Assembly (NCBI GenBank): GCA_007570785.1
Contig: ML660201.1
Coordinates: 44,416,473 to 44,480,472, forward strand
Direction of reading: 5' to 3'
Source: Antilocapra americana
Taxonomy: Eukaryota > Chordata > Mammalia > Artiodactyla > Antilocapridae
Length of the DNA: 64,000 nucleotides
Below, piece by piece: positions 1-11,924 of the stretch; positions within the stretch are counted from its first letter, which is position 1, and every line of letters begins with the position of its first letter. Under the pieces are notes generated by a model. It was not told where the DNA came from, did not search any database, and saw nothing but the letters and a program-made list of their open reading frames with translations. The position numbers and the translations under genes are program-made.

Positions 1-363
1 ACAGGATATACCCAAGGAGGAACATGCTAAAACACATATTAGTCAAACTGACAAAAGTCAAGTACAAAGAAAAAATATTAAAATCAAAAGGGAAAAGTAA
101 CAAACAACACACAAGGAAGTCCCCATAAGGTTATCAGATGATTTTCCAGCAGAAACCGCAAGCCAGAAGAGAGTGGCACAATATATTTAAAATGATGAAA
201 GGGATAAACCTACAATCAAAAGTACTCTACCCAGCAAGGTTTGCATTCAGATTCAGAGAAATCTAAAGTTTTACAGATGAGCAAAAGTTAAGGGAATAGA
301 CCACCACCAAACTAGCCTTACAACAAAACCTAAAGGAACTTCTGGGGGCAGGGATGGAGGGCG

Positions 364-576
364 GGGCAGATGGTAAATGGTAAAGAACACACCTGCCAAT
401 GCAGAGTTCCATCCCTGGGTCAGGAAGATTGCCTGGAGGAGGGCGTGGCAACCCACTCTAGTGGGTTCTTGCCTGGAGAATCCCATGAACAGGGGAGCCT
501 GGTAGGCTACAGCCCACAGAGTCGCAAAGAACTGGACATGACCAAAGCACGCTTAGCATACACGCGTGCACGCACG

Positions 577-607
<31 letters not shown>

Positions 608-608
608 C
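364..608 (+). mobile_element. Bov-tA-type SINE with (CA)n tail
   Basis: It has the ruminant Bov-tA body: a tRNA-like head with 'ggtaaagaac', then the 'atccctgggtcaggaagat' and 'aatcccatgaacagg' blocks and a 'gagtcgcaaag' end. It closes with a (CA)n tail at about 570-602 and lies inside L1 copy 1. Confidence 0.85.
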
Positions 609-840
609 CATCGGGGGTGGGGAGGCCAAAACTAGAAACAAGAAAAGCACAATTGGGAAAGCTCAACAACAAAGGCAAACATAAAGCAATATTAGGAAAC
701 CACCCATACACAAATATCATAACAAAATCAGCAACCACGAGGGGAGTACAAACACAGGAAATCAGAATTACACTTGAAATCAAGAGACCAGCAACTTAAA
801 ACAACCTTGCATAAAGACCACTATAGCAAAATCTCAAGAG

Positions 841-1055
841 GGACTTCCCTGGTGGTCCAATGGATAAGACTCTGCCTTGCAACGCCGGGGACTTGGGTTT
901 GATCTCCCCTCGGGAACTGGAATCCCATGTTCCACACAGCGACGGAGACTGAGTGCTGCAACTAGAGAGTCCGAGTGCCACAAGGGAAGTCCCCAAGTGC
1001 CACCACAAGGGTGCCACAAGCCGCAAAGGGTGCAGCCAGATTAAAAACACAGGAG
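841..1055 (+). mobile_element. tRNA-Glu-type ruminant SINE (CHR family)
   Basis: It starts 'ggacttccctggtggtcc' followed by 'aatggataagactctgcc', the standard head of tRNA-Glu-derived cetartiodactyl SINEs, with box-B-like 'gggtttgatc'. It is inserted in the L1 inter-ORF sequence. Confidence 0.85.
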
Positions 1056-1497
1056 AAGCCAAACCTCAGGGGACTGCAAACCAAAACTCCGTAACAGACA
1101 CATAAACAAAAAAGAAAAAGGCAACTCAAACACAACGCTAAAGATAGTCATCAAACCACAAGGGAACAAAAGAGGACCAACAAAAACAAATCCTAATCAA
1201 TTAAGAGAATGGCAACAGGAACATGTATTATCAATAATAACCTTATATGTAAAATGTAAATTAAGTATATGCTCCAAACAAAAGGCACAGACTGGATGAA
1301 TGGATACAAAACAAGACCCATATATATGCTGTCTACAAGACACCCACTTCAGACTTAGGGACACATACAGACTGAAAGTGAGGGGATAGGAAAAGATATT
1401 CCATGCAAATGGAAATCAAAAGAAAGCTGAAATAGCAATATACATTTCAGAAAAAATAGACCTTAAAATAACGACTGTTACAAGAGATAAGGAAACG

Positions 1498-1664
1498 GGA
1501 TTTCCCTGGTGGTCAAGTGGCTAACACTCTGCACTCTCAACACAGGGGGCCAGGGTTCAATCCCTGCTCAGCTGCAACTAAAGATCACGCAGGCTAAAAC
1601 AAAGATCAAAGATCCATGTGCTGCAACTAAGGGCTGGTGTAGCCAAGTAAATACATAAATATTA
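1498..1664 (+). mobile_element. tRNA-Glu-type SINE, short copy, with imperfect TSD
   Basis: The head 'tttccctggtggtcaagtgg' and the box-B-like 'gggttcaatccctg' are visible. Near-identical L1 sequence flanks it ('agagataagga' at about 1482 and 'agagacaagga' at about 1665), as expected of a target-site duplication. Confidence 0.8.
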
Positions 1665-1800
1665 AAGAGACAAGGAAGGACACCACATAATGATCAAGGG
1701 ATCAATTCAAGAAGAAGACATAACAATTTCAAGTGCATGTATGTACCCAATACAGGAGCACCTCAATATAAACATAAAACAAATGCTAACAGTCATAAGG

Positions 1801-1826
1801 GCTTCCCTGGTGGCTCAGATGGTAAA
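1801..1826 (+). mobile_element. Bov-tA SINE head fragment
   Basis: Only the first 26 or so bases of a Bov-tA SINE ('gcttccctggtggctcagat' onward) are present, between L1 ORF2 blocks. It is either a truncated insertion or the remnant of a deletion. Confidence 0.5.
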
Positions 1827-2363
1827 GAAAGGGGAAATCAACAGTAATACAATAATAGCAGGGAACTCAATGGACAGATCATCCAGACAGAAAATCAATA
1901 AAGAAACACCAGCCTTAAAGATACATTAGACTAGATGCACTTCACCAATATTTATAGGACATTCCATTTGAAAAGAGCACACACTTTCTTTTCAAGCGCA
2001 CATAGAACATTCTCCAGGATAAATCGTATCTCTGGCCACAAATCAAGCCTCAGTAAATTCAAGAAAACTGAAATCACATCAAGTATCTTTTCCAACCACA
2101 ATGCGGTAAGATTATAAATCAAATACAAGAAAACAAAAACTGCAAAACCCCACAAACATATAGAGGTTAAACAATCTGCTACAAAATAGCCAATGGATCA
2201 CTGAAGAAATCAAAGAGGAAATAAAAAATAACTAGAGACAAATGACAATGAGACATGACAATCCAAAACCTATGGGATGCAGCAAAAGCAGTTCTAAGAG
2301 GGAAGTTGATAACAATACAATCTTACCTCAGGACACAAGAAAAACCTCAAACAACCTAGCCAT

Positions 2364-2735
2364 GGGACTTCCCTAGTGGTCCAATGGTTAACAACCCACC
2401 TACCAATGCAGAGGACATGGGTTCAATCGCTGGCCCAGGAAGATCTCACATGCCATGGAGCAACCAAGCCTGTGCTACAACTACTGAGTCCCAACTCTAG
2501 AACCCACGCTCCCCAACAAGAGAAGACACGGCGATGAGAAGCCCACGCACTGTGATTAGAGAGAGCCTACGCACAGCACCTGACACAGAACAGTCACACA
2601 CACACACACAACCTACAGGAACAAGAGAAAGCCTGTGCACAGCAAAGACCCCGAACAGTCTCTCTCACACACACACACAAGCCTGTGCCTAGCAAACACC
2701 CAGCACAATCACACACACACACACACAACCTACAG
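2364..2735 (+). mobile_element. tRNA-Glu-type SINE with interrupted (CA)n blocks
   Basis: The head is 'gggacttccctagtggtcc', followed by repeated 'cctgtgcacagca' and (CA)n blocks at about 2593, 2664 and 2707. A SINE sits at the equivalent L1 position in copy 2 (8191), so the insertion predates the duplication. Confidence 0.85.
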
Positions 2736-2949
2736 GGACTAGAGAAAGAAGAACAAGCTCCAAAGTTAGTAGAAGGAATGAAATTATATTGATCAGAGCA
2801 GAAATAAATGAAATAGAAATGAATAAAGCAATAGCAAAGATCAATGAAACTAAAAGGTGATCCTATGAAAAGATGAACAAAATTAATAAACCTTTTAATT
2901 CACTGGGAGAAAAGAAATGGAGAGGGCTCAAATTAATAAAACTAGAAGT

Positions 2950-3332
2950 GGGGACTTATGTGGTGGTACAATGGATAAGAATCTGCCTGCCAGTGCAAGG
3001 GGACTCTGGTTTGACCCCTTGTCCAGGAAGATTCCACATGCCACGGAGAAACCAGGCCCATGCAGCACAACCACTGAGCCCACGAGCAGCAAATACCAAA
3101 GCCAGCACCCTCTCCAGGGCCCACAAGCCACAGCTACTGAGCTCGTGTGCTGCAACTACTGAACCTGCATGCCCTGGAGCCCACACACAGCGACTGCCGA
3201 GTCCACGAGCTGCAACGACCGAAGCCACTGCGATGACCACAATGAAGAGAAGTCCTGGCTCACCGTAACTAGAGAAAGCATGTATGCGGCAACGAAGGCA
3301 CAGCATCCAAAAATTAATTACTAAGCAAAAAA
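2950..3332 (+). mobile_element. tRNA-Glu-type SINE, extended type
   Basis: The head is 'ggggacttatgtggtggtac', followed by repeated 'gagcccacgagcagc'-like monomers and an A-rich end near 3330. It occupies the same L1 position as the SINE at 8842. Confidence 0.8.
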
Positions 3333-3406
3333 AGTAGGAACCAGAAACGACATTACAACTGACACCAGGGACATACAAAGACTCATAAGAGTATGAGCAA
3401 CTATGG

Positions 3407-3725
3407 GGGGCTTCCCCGGTAGCTCAGCTGGTAAAGAATCCGCCTGCAGTGCAGGAGACCCAGGTTCAATTCCTCGGTCAGGAACATGCCCTGGAGAAGG
3501 GATTGGCTACCCACTCCAGTATTCTTGGGCTTCCCTGGTGGCTTAAAGAATCTGACTGCAATGCGAGAGAACAGAGTTCGATCCCTGGGTTGGGAAGATC
3601 CCCTGGAGACAGAAACAGCTACCCACTCCAGTATTTCTGCCTGGAGAATTCCATGGACAGAGGAGACTTGTAGGCTACAGTCCATGGAGTTGCCAAGAAG
3701 CAGACACAACTGAGTGACTTTCACA
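3407..3725 (+). mobile_element. Bov-tA-type SINE, dimer-like
   Basis: Two consecutive 'gcttccc(c/t)ggt' heads are seen at about 3409 and 3530, followed by one full BovA body and the 'gactttcacaagcaac' end. Copy 2 has no counterpart here, so the insertion is younger than the L1 unit duplication. Confidence 0.85.
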
Positions 3726-4058
3726 AGCAACCATACACCAATAAAACGGACAACCTAGAAGAACGGACAAATTCTCAGAAAGGTACAACTTTTTAAGACT
3801 GAACCAGGAAGAAATAGAAAAATACAAACAGACCAATCACAAAATTGAACCTGATTCAAAAACTTCCAACAAACACAAGTCCAGGACCAGACAGCTTCAC
3901 AGGAGAATTTTATTAAACATTTACACAACAGTTAGCACCTATCCCTCTGAGAAGCCTTCCAAAAAACTGCAGAAGAAGGCACACTCCCACCTCATTCTGT
4001 GAGGCCACCATCACCCTGATACCAAAACCAAAGGTATCACAAAAAACGAAAATTACAG

Positions 4059-4305
4059 AACTTCCCTGGTGGTCCAGGGGTCAAGAATCCATCTTGTAAT
4101 GCAGGGGACACAGGTTCGATCTTTGGTAGGGGAACTAAGATCCCACATGCTGGAGCAACTACCCACATGTACTGCAAATACTGAGCCTGCATGTTCTGGA
4201 GCGTGCACACAACTAGAGTCCGTGAGCCACAATGAAAGACCCTGCACAATGCAACAAAGATCCTGCATGCGTCAAGCAGCCAAATAAATAAATATTAGAA
4301 AAAGA
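4059..4305 (+). mobile_element. tRNA-Glu-type SINE
   Basis: It starts 'aacttccctggtggtcc' directly after L1 'aaaattacag' and ends in an A-rich tail. The SINE at 9613 follows the same L1 bases. Confidence 0.85.
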
Positions 4306-5040
4306 CAAATTAAAGGCCAATAACCCAGAGGCAAAAAAAAAAAAAAAATTCAACAAAACACTAGAAAACCAAGCCCAACAACACAATAAAAGGTTCACAC
4401 ACCATGATTAAGTGGGATTTATTCCAGGGATGCAAAGGTTTTTCAAAAAACACAAATCAACCAATGTGATATACCATATTAACAACCTGAAGAAGAAAAA
4501 ACTGTATGATCATCTTAACAGACGTAGAAAAAGTTTTTGACAAAATCCCACAAACACTTATCATAAAAAAAAAAAAAACCTCTCCAGAAAGTGGGCACAG
4601 AGGGAATCTACCTTAACATAACAAAGATCACATACAACAAACCCACAATTAACATCATTCTTAAAGGTGAAAAACTCAAAACATTTCCTCCAAGATCTCC
4701 TGATGGCCACTCCTGCCAATTGTGTAGCCACAGCAATCAGAGAAGAAAAAGAAAAGAAATCGAAATTGAAAAGAGAAAGTAATACTGTCACTGTCTGCAG
4801 ATACACAGAAAATCCTAAAGACACTACCAGAAAACTAGGAGAGCTCATCAATGAAGCTGGTAAATCTGCAGGATACAAAATTAATACACAGAAATCTCTT
4901 GCATTCCTACACAGTAACAACATGTGCGCCAAGGTTCATTGCAGCACTATTTATAATAGCTAGGACACGGAAGCAACCTAGATGTCCACAGACAGATGAA
5001 TGGATCCAGAATTTGTGGTTCACATAAACAATGGAATGCT

Positions 5041-5309
5041 GTTGTTGTTTTAGTCACTAAGTAGTATCAGATTCTTTTGCGACCCCATGAACTGTAGTCC
5101 GTCAGACGACTCTGTCCATGTGATTTCCCAGGCAAGAACACTGGAGAGGGTTGCCTTCTTTCCAGAAGATCCTTCTCCAGGGGATCTTCCCAACCCAGGA
5201 ACTGAATCTGAGTCTCCTGCATTGGGGATCTTCCCAACCCAGGAACTGAATCTGAGTCTCCTGCATTGGCAGGCAGATTCTTTACCACTAAGCCACCAGG
5301 GAAGCTCCA
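5041..5309 (-). mobile_element. Bov-tA-type SINE, reverse orientation
   Basis: In reverse orientation it runs from 'ttgttgttttagtcacta' to 'ccaccagggaagctcc'. L1 'acaatgga' occurs on both sides (about 5030 and 5310), consistent with a target-site duplication. It carries a 44-bp internal duplication at 5180-5267. Confidence 0.85.
5180..5267. repeat. Perfect 44-bp tandem duplication inside a SINE
   Basis: The block beginning 'ggggatcttcccaaccc' at 5180 is repeated base for base from 5224, up to 'ctcctgcattgg'. It is a local duplication within the SINE at 5041-5309. Confidence 0.9.
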
Positions 5310-5801
5310 CAATGGAGTATTATTCAGCCATAAAAAATTTATTTTGATGTTCTAGTGACGTGGATGAACCTAGAGCCTGTTACCGAGTGACGTTAAGTCA
5401 GAAAGAGAAAAATAAACATTGAACATTGATCTATATAAACGGGATCTAGAAAAATACTACTGATAAATCTATCTGCAGGGCAGGAAGAGAGATAAAGATG
5501 TAGAGAACAGGCCTATTCTCGGTTCTCCAGGACACAGCAAGGGAAGGAGAGGATGGGAGGAATTGAAAGAAGAGAACTGAAACATACATATCACCATATA
5601 TGAGACAGTCAGCGAGAAGCTGCTGCACGACACACAGAGAGCGCTCAACCCACGCTATGTGACAACCAAGGGGGCGGGACAAGGTGGGGGTGGGGGGCTC
5701 TAGGTCTACTCACGGCTGAGCCATGCTGCTGCACAGCAGAAACCAACACGACACTGTAAAGGAACGATCCTCCGCTGGAAAGTAAACTAAAAAAACCTTC
5801 C

Positions 5802-6052
5802 GGGATGTCCCTGGTGATCCAGTGGCTAAGACTTCACACTCCCACAAAGCTGGGGGTCCTGAGTTTGATCCCTGGTCAGGAATCTAGATCCCACATCCCA
5901 CAAGTAAGTTTGTATGCCGCAACTAAAAACTCCCCTGTGCTGTACCTAAGAGCCCACACGCTGCAACAAAGATCAAACACCCTGCGTCCACAACTAAGAC
6001 CTGGGCAACAAACAAACAAAATATTTTAAAACTATATCTCTTAAAAAAAAAA
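5802..6052 (+). mobile_element. tRNA-Glu-type SINE
   Basis: The head 'gggatgtccctggtgatcc' is followed by 'agtggctaag' and ends 'aaacaaacaaaatatttt' plus A-run. The SINE at 10867 has the same head variant and the same unusual tail, at the equivalent L1 position. Confidence 0.85.
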
Positions 6053-6705
6053 AGTTTCTAAACAATACATGTAGGAGAAAAGGGAACCCTCCTACACTGC
6101 TGGTAGGAATATAAATCGTCACAACCATTACGGAGAATGGTATAGAGGTTCCTTAAAACTCTAAACATAGACCTCCTACAGGATCCAACAGTCCCACTCC
6201 TGGTACCCTGACGTTCACAACAGCCAAGACATGTAACAAACCTGAACACCGACGGATAGGTGGATAAATGGAACACCGCTCAGCCATAAAGAGGGGTAAA
6301 TAACGCCGCCTGCCCCGGCGGGGTGGGTCTGTCATACTGAACGGAGTCAGCTAAGGGCTAACATCACATACTGCTGCGTGTGGAATCTAAAGAATAATGG
6401 GACGAATGAGCTTATTTATAAGAGTCACAGATACGGAAAACAAACTTAAGAGTTACCAGCGGGAAACGGGTGAGAGAGCTAAATTAGGACTGGGATGGAC
6501 ATGAACACACTGCTACATATAAAACAGATCACTAACAAGGACCTACTACTATAGCACAGGGAACTCTACTTAGCACTCTGCAATGCCTATATGGGAAAAC
6601 AATCTAAAAAAGTGTAGATATAATTGATTTACTTTGCTGTATACCTGAAAGTAACACATTATAAATCAACTATATTCCAACAAAAATTTTAAAAAAACAA
6701 TAATA

Positions 6706-6886
6706 AATTCTAGTACCTCTTGCTCTCTAATGCCCTGGTGAAAAAGAATATATAAAATGCAGTTGGGAAAGCTCTTCTGTAAAAATCAGAGTAAACAGTT
6801 GAGGCTTTGGAGACTAACCCATCCGCAGCACTTTTTTTTTTTAAAAAAGAGCAGCTCTTTAAGAATGGAAAAATCAGTTTCCGGTT
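6706..6886 (+). repeat. Spacer between two L1 elements, copy 1 of tandem unit
   Basis: Non-L1 sequence between an L1 3' end and the next L1 5' end. It matches 12371-12555 closely, including 'tataaaatgcagttggg' and 'gtaaaaatcagagtaaacag'. This shared spacer is key evidence for tandem duplication of the whole unit. Confidence 0.7.
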
Positions 6887-7475
6887 CAAGATGGCAGAGT
6901 AGAAGGGCATCATCTTCTCCTGTGAGAGCACAGAAAAATCACAACTGGACATTCAGCAACCACTGACAAGAGGATGCTGGAACCTACAAAAAAAGATACC
7001 CCACGTTTAAAGACAGAGGAAGACGCAGCCAGATGGCAGCAGGGGCACAATCATGAAAAAGTCATACCCACCAGGCGGGTGATGCAAAACTTGGAGAACA
7101 ATACCAAAGAAGTTCTCCCACTGTTTCGAAGGTTCTGAACTCCACAGCAGGCTTCCCAGCCTGCAGATCCGACAGAGAAATGGTACTCCCCTGGGAATAC
7201 CATTGAAGGTCAGTGAGATTTGATTACAAGACTTCCACAGGACTGGGGGAAACACAGACTCCAGTCTTGGAGGGCACAAACAAAACCTTTCATACATGAA
7301 GATCCAGAGGAAAGGGGCAGTGACCCCACAGGAAGACTAAGCCAATACCTGCTAGTACTGAAGGGACTACAATGGGGGCACAGGCGGGCAGAGGCTCACA
7401 CAGGGACGGGGCACTGGCAGCCGAAGGCCAGCAAGGTACCCCTTGGCATAAACCCTCTTGGAGTTCCCCATTAAT
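6887..7475 (+). mobile_element. L1 5' UTR segment, truncated
   Basis: It begins at the L1 5' end signature 'gttcaagatggcagagtaga' and continues through L1 leader sequence such as 'agatttgattacaagactt'. It stops at about 7475, without ORF1. It is paralogous to 12556-13165. Confidence 0.75.
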
Positions 7476-7689
7476 TAGATTGTTAATTAAAAATAGGCAA
7501 AAGCAACAAAGGTTTACTGTGCATCACAGGGAACTATAGTCAATATCGTGGAATAACCTATAATGGAAAATAATTTCAAAAATAATATATTTGCATATGT
7601 ATAACTAAATCACCTTGCTTTGCACCTGAAACACTGTAAGTCAACTATACTTCAATACAATATAATTATATATTAAGAAAAAAAAAGAA
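7476..7689 (+). mobile_element. L1 3'-end fragment
   Basis: Characteristic L1 terminal sequence ('cacagggaactatagtcaat', 'cacctgaaacactgtaagtc') ends in an A-rich tail at about 7675-7690. It replaces the ORF1 region expected between the 5' UTR before it and the ORF2 sequence after it. Confidence 0.65.
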
Positions 7690-8190
7690 AAAATAATAGC
7701 ATGGGACTTTAATATCCACTTACACCAATGGACATCCAGACAGAAAATCAATAAGGAAACATAACCATTAAAGATGCAATAGGCCAGCTGGACTCACTGA
7801 TGCTTACAGAGCATTCCATTAGAAAGCACATGGAACATCCCCCAGGACAGAGCTTATCCTTGGCCATAAATCAAGCCTCAGTAAATTCAAGAAAACTGAA
7901 AACATATCAGGCATCATTTCCAACTACAATGCTATAAGATTAGAAGTTAGATACAAGAAAAAAACAACAAAACCCCACAAACAAATGGAGGCTGAGCAAT
8001 ATGTTACTTAACCAATGGATCACCGAAGATATCGAAAAGGAAATAAAAAAATACCTAGAGACACACGACAATGAAACCATGACAATCCAAAACCTATGGG
8101 ATGCAGCAACAGCAGTTCTGAGAGAAGTTGAAGCAATACAGCCTTACCTCAGGACACAAGAAAAAAACCTCAAATAGACAACTTAACTGT

Positions 8191-8625
8191 GGGACTTCCC
8201 TGCTGGTCCAGTGGTTAAGAATCCACCTGCCAAATTCAGGGACATGGGTTCAATCCCTGGTCTGGGAAGCTTCCACATGCCACAGAACAACTAAGCCTGT
8301 GGGCCACAACTTTTGAGCCTGTACTCCAAGGCCCATGCTCTGCAACAGAAGTTACCTAAATGAGAAACCCACGCACCGCAACTACAGAGTAACCTCCACT
8401 CACTACAGCTAGAGAAAGCCTGCACAGAGCAAACACCCAGTGCAGTCACACACACACACACACACACACACACCCTGCACAGAGCAGACACCCAGTGCAG
8501 TCACACTCACACACATACACACACCCTGCACAGAGCAAATGCCCAGTGATTCACACACACACACACCCCTGCACAGAGCAAACACCCAGTGCAGTCACAC
8601 TCACACACACAACAAACCCCCCAAA
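8191..8625 (+). mobile_element. tRNA-Glu-type SINE with expanded minisatellite tail
   Basis: The head is 'gggacttccctgctggtcc'. The 3' part has expanded into a four-copy minisatellite with (CA)n. It sits at the same L1 position as the SINE at 2364. Confidence 0.85.
8424..8611. repeat. Minisatellite, four copies of about 43-55 bp
   Basis: Copies start with 'acagagca' at 8424, 8479, 8530 and 8573, each continuing '(a/g)acacccagtgcagtcac' (diverged in copy 3) and a (CA)n run. Copy length varies with the CA stretch, so length polymorphism is likely. Confidence 0.85.
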
Positions 8626-8841
8626 TGAACTAGAGAAAGAACAAGTAAACCCCAACGTTAGAAGAAGGAAAGAAATCATAATGACAAGAGCAGAAATAAA
8701 TGAGAAAAAGATGAAGAAAACAATAGAAAAGGTCAGTGAAAATGAAAACTGGTCCTATAACGAGATGAACAAAACTGATAAACCTTTAGACTCAATGGGA
8801 GAAAAAAAGGAAGAGGGCTCAAATCAAGAAAATTAGAAACA

Positions 8842-9220
8842 GAGACTTTCCTGGTGGTACAGAGCATGAAAACCCACCTGCCAATGCAAGGGGGACACTG
8901 GTTTGATCCCTTGTCCAGGAAGATTTCACATGCCATGGAGCAACCAAGCCCATGCACCCCAACTACTGAGCCCAAGGGCAGCGAATACTGAAGCCGGCAC
9001 GCACTCTCGGCCCTGCGAGCCCCAACTATTGAGTCCTTGGGCTGCAACTACCGAAACCCATGTACTTAGGGCCTGTGCTACACGAGAGCCACTGCAATGG
9101 AAGCCCACGCACTGCAACCAAGAGTAGTCCTGGCTCACCAAAACTAGAGAAAGACTGTATGCAGCAATAAAGAAATAGCACAACCAAAAATTGATTAATT
9201 GTTTTTTTAAAAAAAAAATA
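8842..9220 (+). mobile_element. tRNA-Glu-type SINE, extended type
   Basis: The head is 'gactttcctggtggtacag', followed by repeated 'gagcccaagggcagc'-like monomers and an A-rich tail at about 9205-9220. It is positionally equivalent to the SINE at 2950. Confidence 0.8.
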
Positions 9221-9612
9221 GGAATGAAAAAGGGTAAGTTACAACTGACACCACGGACGTACAAAGGATAAGAGACTATTACAAGCAACTACATGCCAAT
9301 AAAATGGACAGTCTAGAAGAAACGGACTAATTCTTAGAAAAGTACAACCTTCCAAGACGGAACCAAGAAGGAACAGAAAACATGAACAGATCAATCACAA
9401 GTTCTGAAACTGTGATTCAAAAACTTCCAACAAAAATCCAGGACCAGATGGCCTCACAGATGAATTCTAGCAAGCATTCAGACAACACTTGACATCTTTC
9501 CTTCTGAAATCCTTCCAAAAAAACTGCCAGAGAAGGGATACTCCCAAGCTCATTCTATGAGGCCACGATCACCCTGATATCAAAACCAAAGATACCACAA
9601 AAATAAAATTAC

Positions 9613-9860
9613 AAGAACTTCCCTGGTGGTCCAAAGGTTACAAATCCCCCTTGCAGGTGACACAGGTTCAATCCTTGGTAGGGGAACTAAGATCCCAAAT
9701 ACCGCAGAGCAACTAAAACATGCATATTGAAACCCCTGAGCCTGCTTGCTCTGGAGCCCGGACACCCCAACTAGAGAGTCCATAAGCCACAAAGACAGAC
9801 TCTGCACAATGCAACAAAGGTCTTGCGTGCTGCAACTAAGACGTCACGCAGCCAAATAAA
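9613..9860 (+). mobile_element. tRNA-Glu-type SINE
   Basis: It starts 'gaacttccctggtggtcc' after L1 'aaaattacaa' and ends 'gccaaataaataaatg'. It is positionally equivalent to the SINE at 4059. Confidence 0.85.
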
Positions 9861-10282
9861 TAAATGTTAAAAACAGAGAAAGATTGCCAGCCAATATCGC
9901 TCAACACAGACACAAAAAATCCCAATAGGACACTAACAAACCAAGTTCAATAACACATTGAAAGGTTCGTACACTATGACCAAGTGGGATTTATCCCAGG
10001 GATGCAAAGATTTTTCAATATACACAAGTCAATCAATGTGATACACCACATTAACAAACTGAAGAATTAAAACCATATGATCATCTTAATACATCCAGAA
10101 AAAGTCTTTGACAAAATTCAACACCCCATTTATGATTTAAAAAAAAAAATTCTCCAGAAAGTGGGCATAGAGGGAATCTACCTCACCATAATGAAGGCTA
10201 CATCCAACATCATTCTCAAAGGTGAAAAGCTCAAAAACTTTTTGCATTACTACACACTAACAATGAAAGATCAGAAAACAAT

Positions 10283-10695
10283 TTTGAGTATAACTGCTTT
10301 ACAATATTGTGTTAGTTTCTGCTATACAATGAATGAATCATTTATATGTATACAAATAGCCTCCTTTTCCTCTTGACCTCCCTCACACCTTCATCCCCAC
10401 CCCAGCCATCTGGGTCATCACAGAGCACCAAGCTGAGCTTCCAGACCTATAGAGCAGGTTTGCATTAGCTCTCTACTTTACACATGGTAGGGTAAATATG
10501 TGAATCCTAATCTCCCATTCTATTTCACGCTCCCCTTGTGCCATTCCGAACTGTGTCCACATGTCCATTCTGTCTCTATTCCTGCCCTACAAATAAGTTC
10601 ATCTGTGCCATTTTTCTGGATTCCACATGTATGCAGTAATATATAATCTTTATTTCTCTCTTTCTGAATTACTTCACTATGTATATCTCCAAAAT
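10283..10695 (-). mobile_element. Antisense L1 3'-UTR fragment
   Basis: On the minus strand this reads as a ruminant L1 3' UTR (for example 'acttatttgtagggcagg' and 'gtatagcagaaactaacac'). It is opposite to the surrounding L1, so it is a separate insertion or an inversion. Confidence 0.65.
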
Positions 10696-10866
10696 ATAGA
10701 AATAGCCCATAAGCACAATATCAAACAAAAAAAAACAAATCAAACTATGGGCAAAGACCTAAACTGACATCTCTCCAAAGAAGACATACAGATGGCCAAG
10801 AGGCACATGAAAAGATGCTCAACACCACTAATTATTAGAGAAATACAAATCAGAACTACAATGAGA

Positions 10867-11122
10867 TGGGACTTCCCTGGTGATCCAGTGGCTAAGATGT
10901 CACAATCCCAATGCTGGGGGAGTGGGTTTGATTCCTGGTCAGGGATCTAAATCCCACATGCCAAAAGTAAGAGTTTGCATGCTACAACTACAAACTCCCC
11001 TGTGCTGCATCTGAAGAGCCCGATGATGCAACAAAGATCAAAGATCCTGCACTCCACAACTAAGACCTGGGCAACAAACAAATAAAATATTTTAAAACTA
11101 TATCTCTTAAAAAAAAAAAAAG
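10867..11122 (+). mobile_element. tRNA-Glu-type SINE
   Basis: The head 'gggacttccctggtgatcc' is followed by 'agtggctaag'; the tail is 'aacaaacaaataaaatattt' plus A-run. It is positionally equivalent to, and very similar to, the SINE at 5802. Confidence 0.85.
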
Positions 11123-11438
11123 ACTAACAATAGGTGCTTGTGAAGGTGTGGAGAAAGGGGAACCTTCCTACATCACTGGTAGGTAAGTAAATTGTTATGA
11201 CCATTATGGAAACTGGTATGAAGGCACCTTGAAAAACTAAATACAGAACTGCTATATGATCCAACAATCCCATTCCTGGGCAGATATCCAGAGAAGAACT
11301 GAATTAAAAAAGATACAAGACAAAAAAAAAGAAAAAAATTACAAGCACCACAATGTTCACTGCAGCACTATTTAAAATAGCCAAGACATGGAAGCAAACT
11401 AACCATCAACTGACAGGTAAATGGATAAAGATGTGGTA

Positions 11439-11924
11439 GAGACATTACTTTGCCAACACAGGTCTGTCTAGTCAAGGCTGTGGTCTTCCCAGCAGTCATG
11501 TATGGATGTGAGAGTTGGACTATAAAGAAAGCTGAGCACAGAAGAACTGATGCTTTTGAACTGTGGTGTTGGAGAAGACTCTTGAGAGTCCCTTGGACTG
11601 CAAGGAGATCCAGCCAGTCCATCCTAAAGGAGATCAGTCCTGAATACTCATTGGAAGGACTGATGCTGAAGCTGAAACTCCAATACTTTGGCCACCTGAT
11701 GTGAAGAGTTGACTCATCTGAAAAGACCCTGATGCTGGGAAAGACTGAAGGTGGGAGGAGAAGGGGACGACAGAGGATGAAATGGCTGGATGGCATCACC
11801 GACTCAATGGACATGAGTTTGGGTAAACTCCGGGAGTTAGTAATAAGACAGAGAGGCCTGGTGCACTGCAGTCCATGGAGTCGCAAAGAGTCAGAAACAA
11901 CAGAGCAACTGAACTAAACTGAAC
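11439..11924 (+). mobile_element. BovB (RTE) LINE, 3'-end fragment
   Basis: It encodes the C-terminal part of the BovB ORF2 product in two broken frames: 11450-11704 includes 'AVMYGCESWTIKKAE' and 11732-11917 includes '[15 protein letters not shown]'. It ends with 'actgaactaaactgaac', typical of the BovB 3' end. It is 5'-truncated and inserted into L1 copy 2, and non-functional. Confidence 0.9.

Larger units (their letters stand above)
1..6705 (+). mobile_element. L1 LINE, copy 1 of a tandem unit, degenerate, with nested SINEs
   Basis: L1-derived sequence in plus orientation. 1-363 resembles the 5'/ORF1 part (the same block recurs at 20.7-21.06 kb). 609-1190 is inter-ORF sequence, about 1200-4930 follows L1 ORF2, and about 4931-6705 is L1 3' UTR ending in an A-rich tail. 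The reading frame is destroyed by stops, indels and at least eight SINE insertions. The reverse-transcriptase FADD-type motif expected near 4790 is deleted. The element cannot encode a working protein. Its 5' end lies off the left edge. Confidence 0.8.

Noticed and set aside
841..1055. tRNA-like heads with box A/B-type motifs in many SINEs
   Set aside because: They are tRNA-Glu-derived SINE heads. Bodies and tails are SINE-like and no complete tRNA cloverleaf is evident, so none is called as a tRNA gene.
8424..8611. Regularly spaced repeats resembling a CRISPR array
   Set aside because: The unit is a SINE-tail minisatellite with CA runs and variable period in a mammalian intron.
11368..11886. 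172-codon minus-strand frame
   Set aside because: It is antisense to the BovB 3' fragment. Such frames recur in every reversed BovB/Bov-tA copy and carry no conserved protein.
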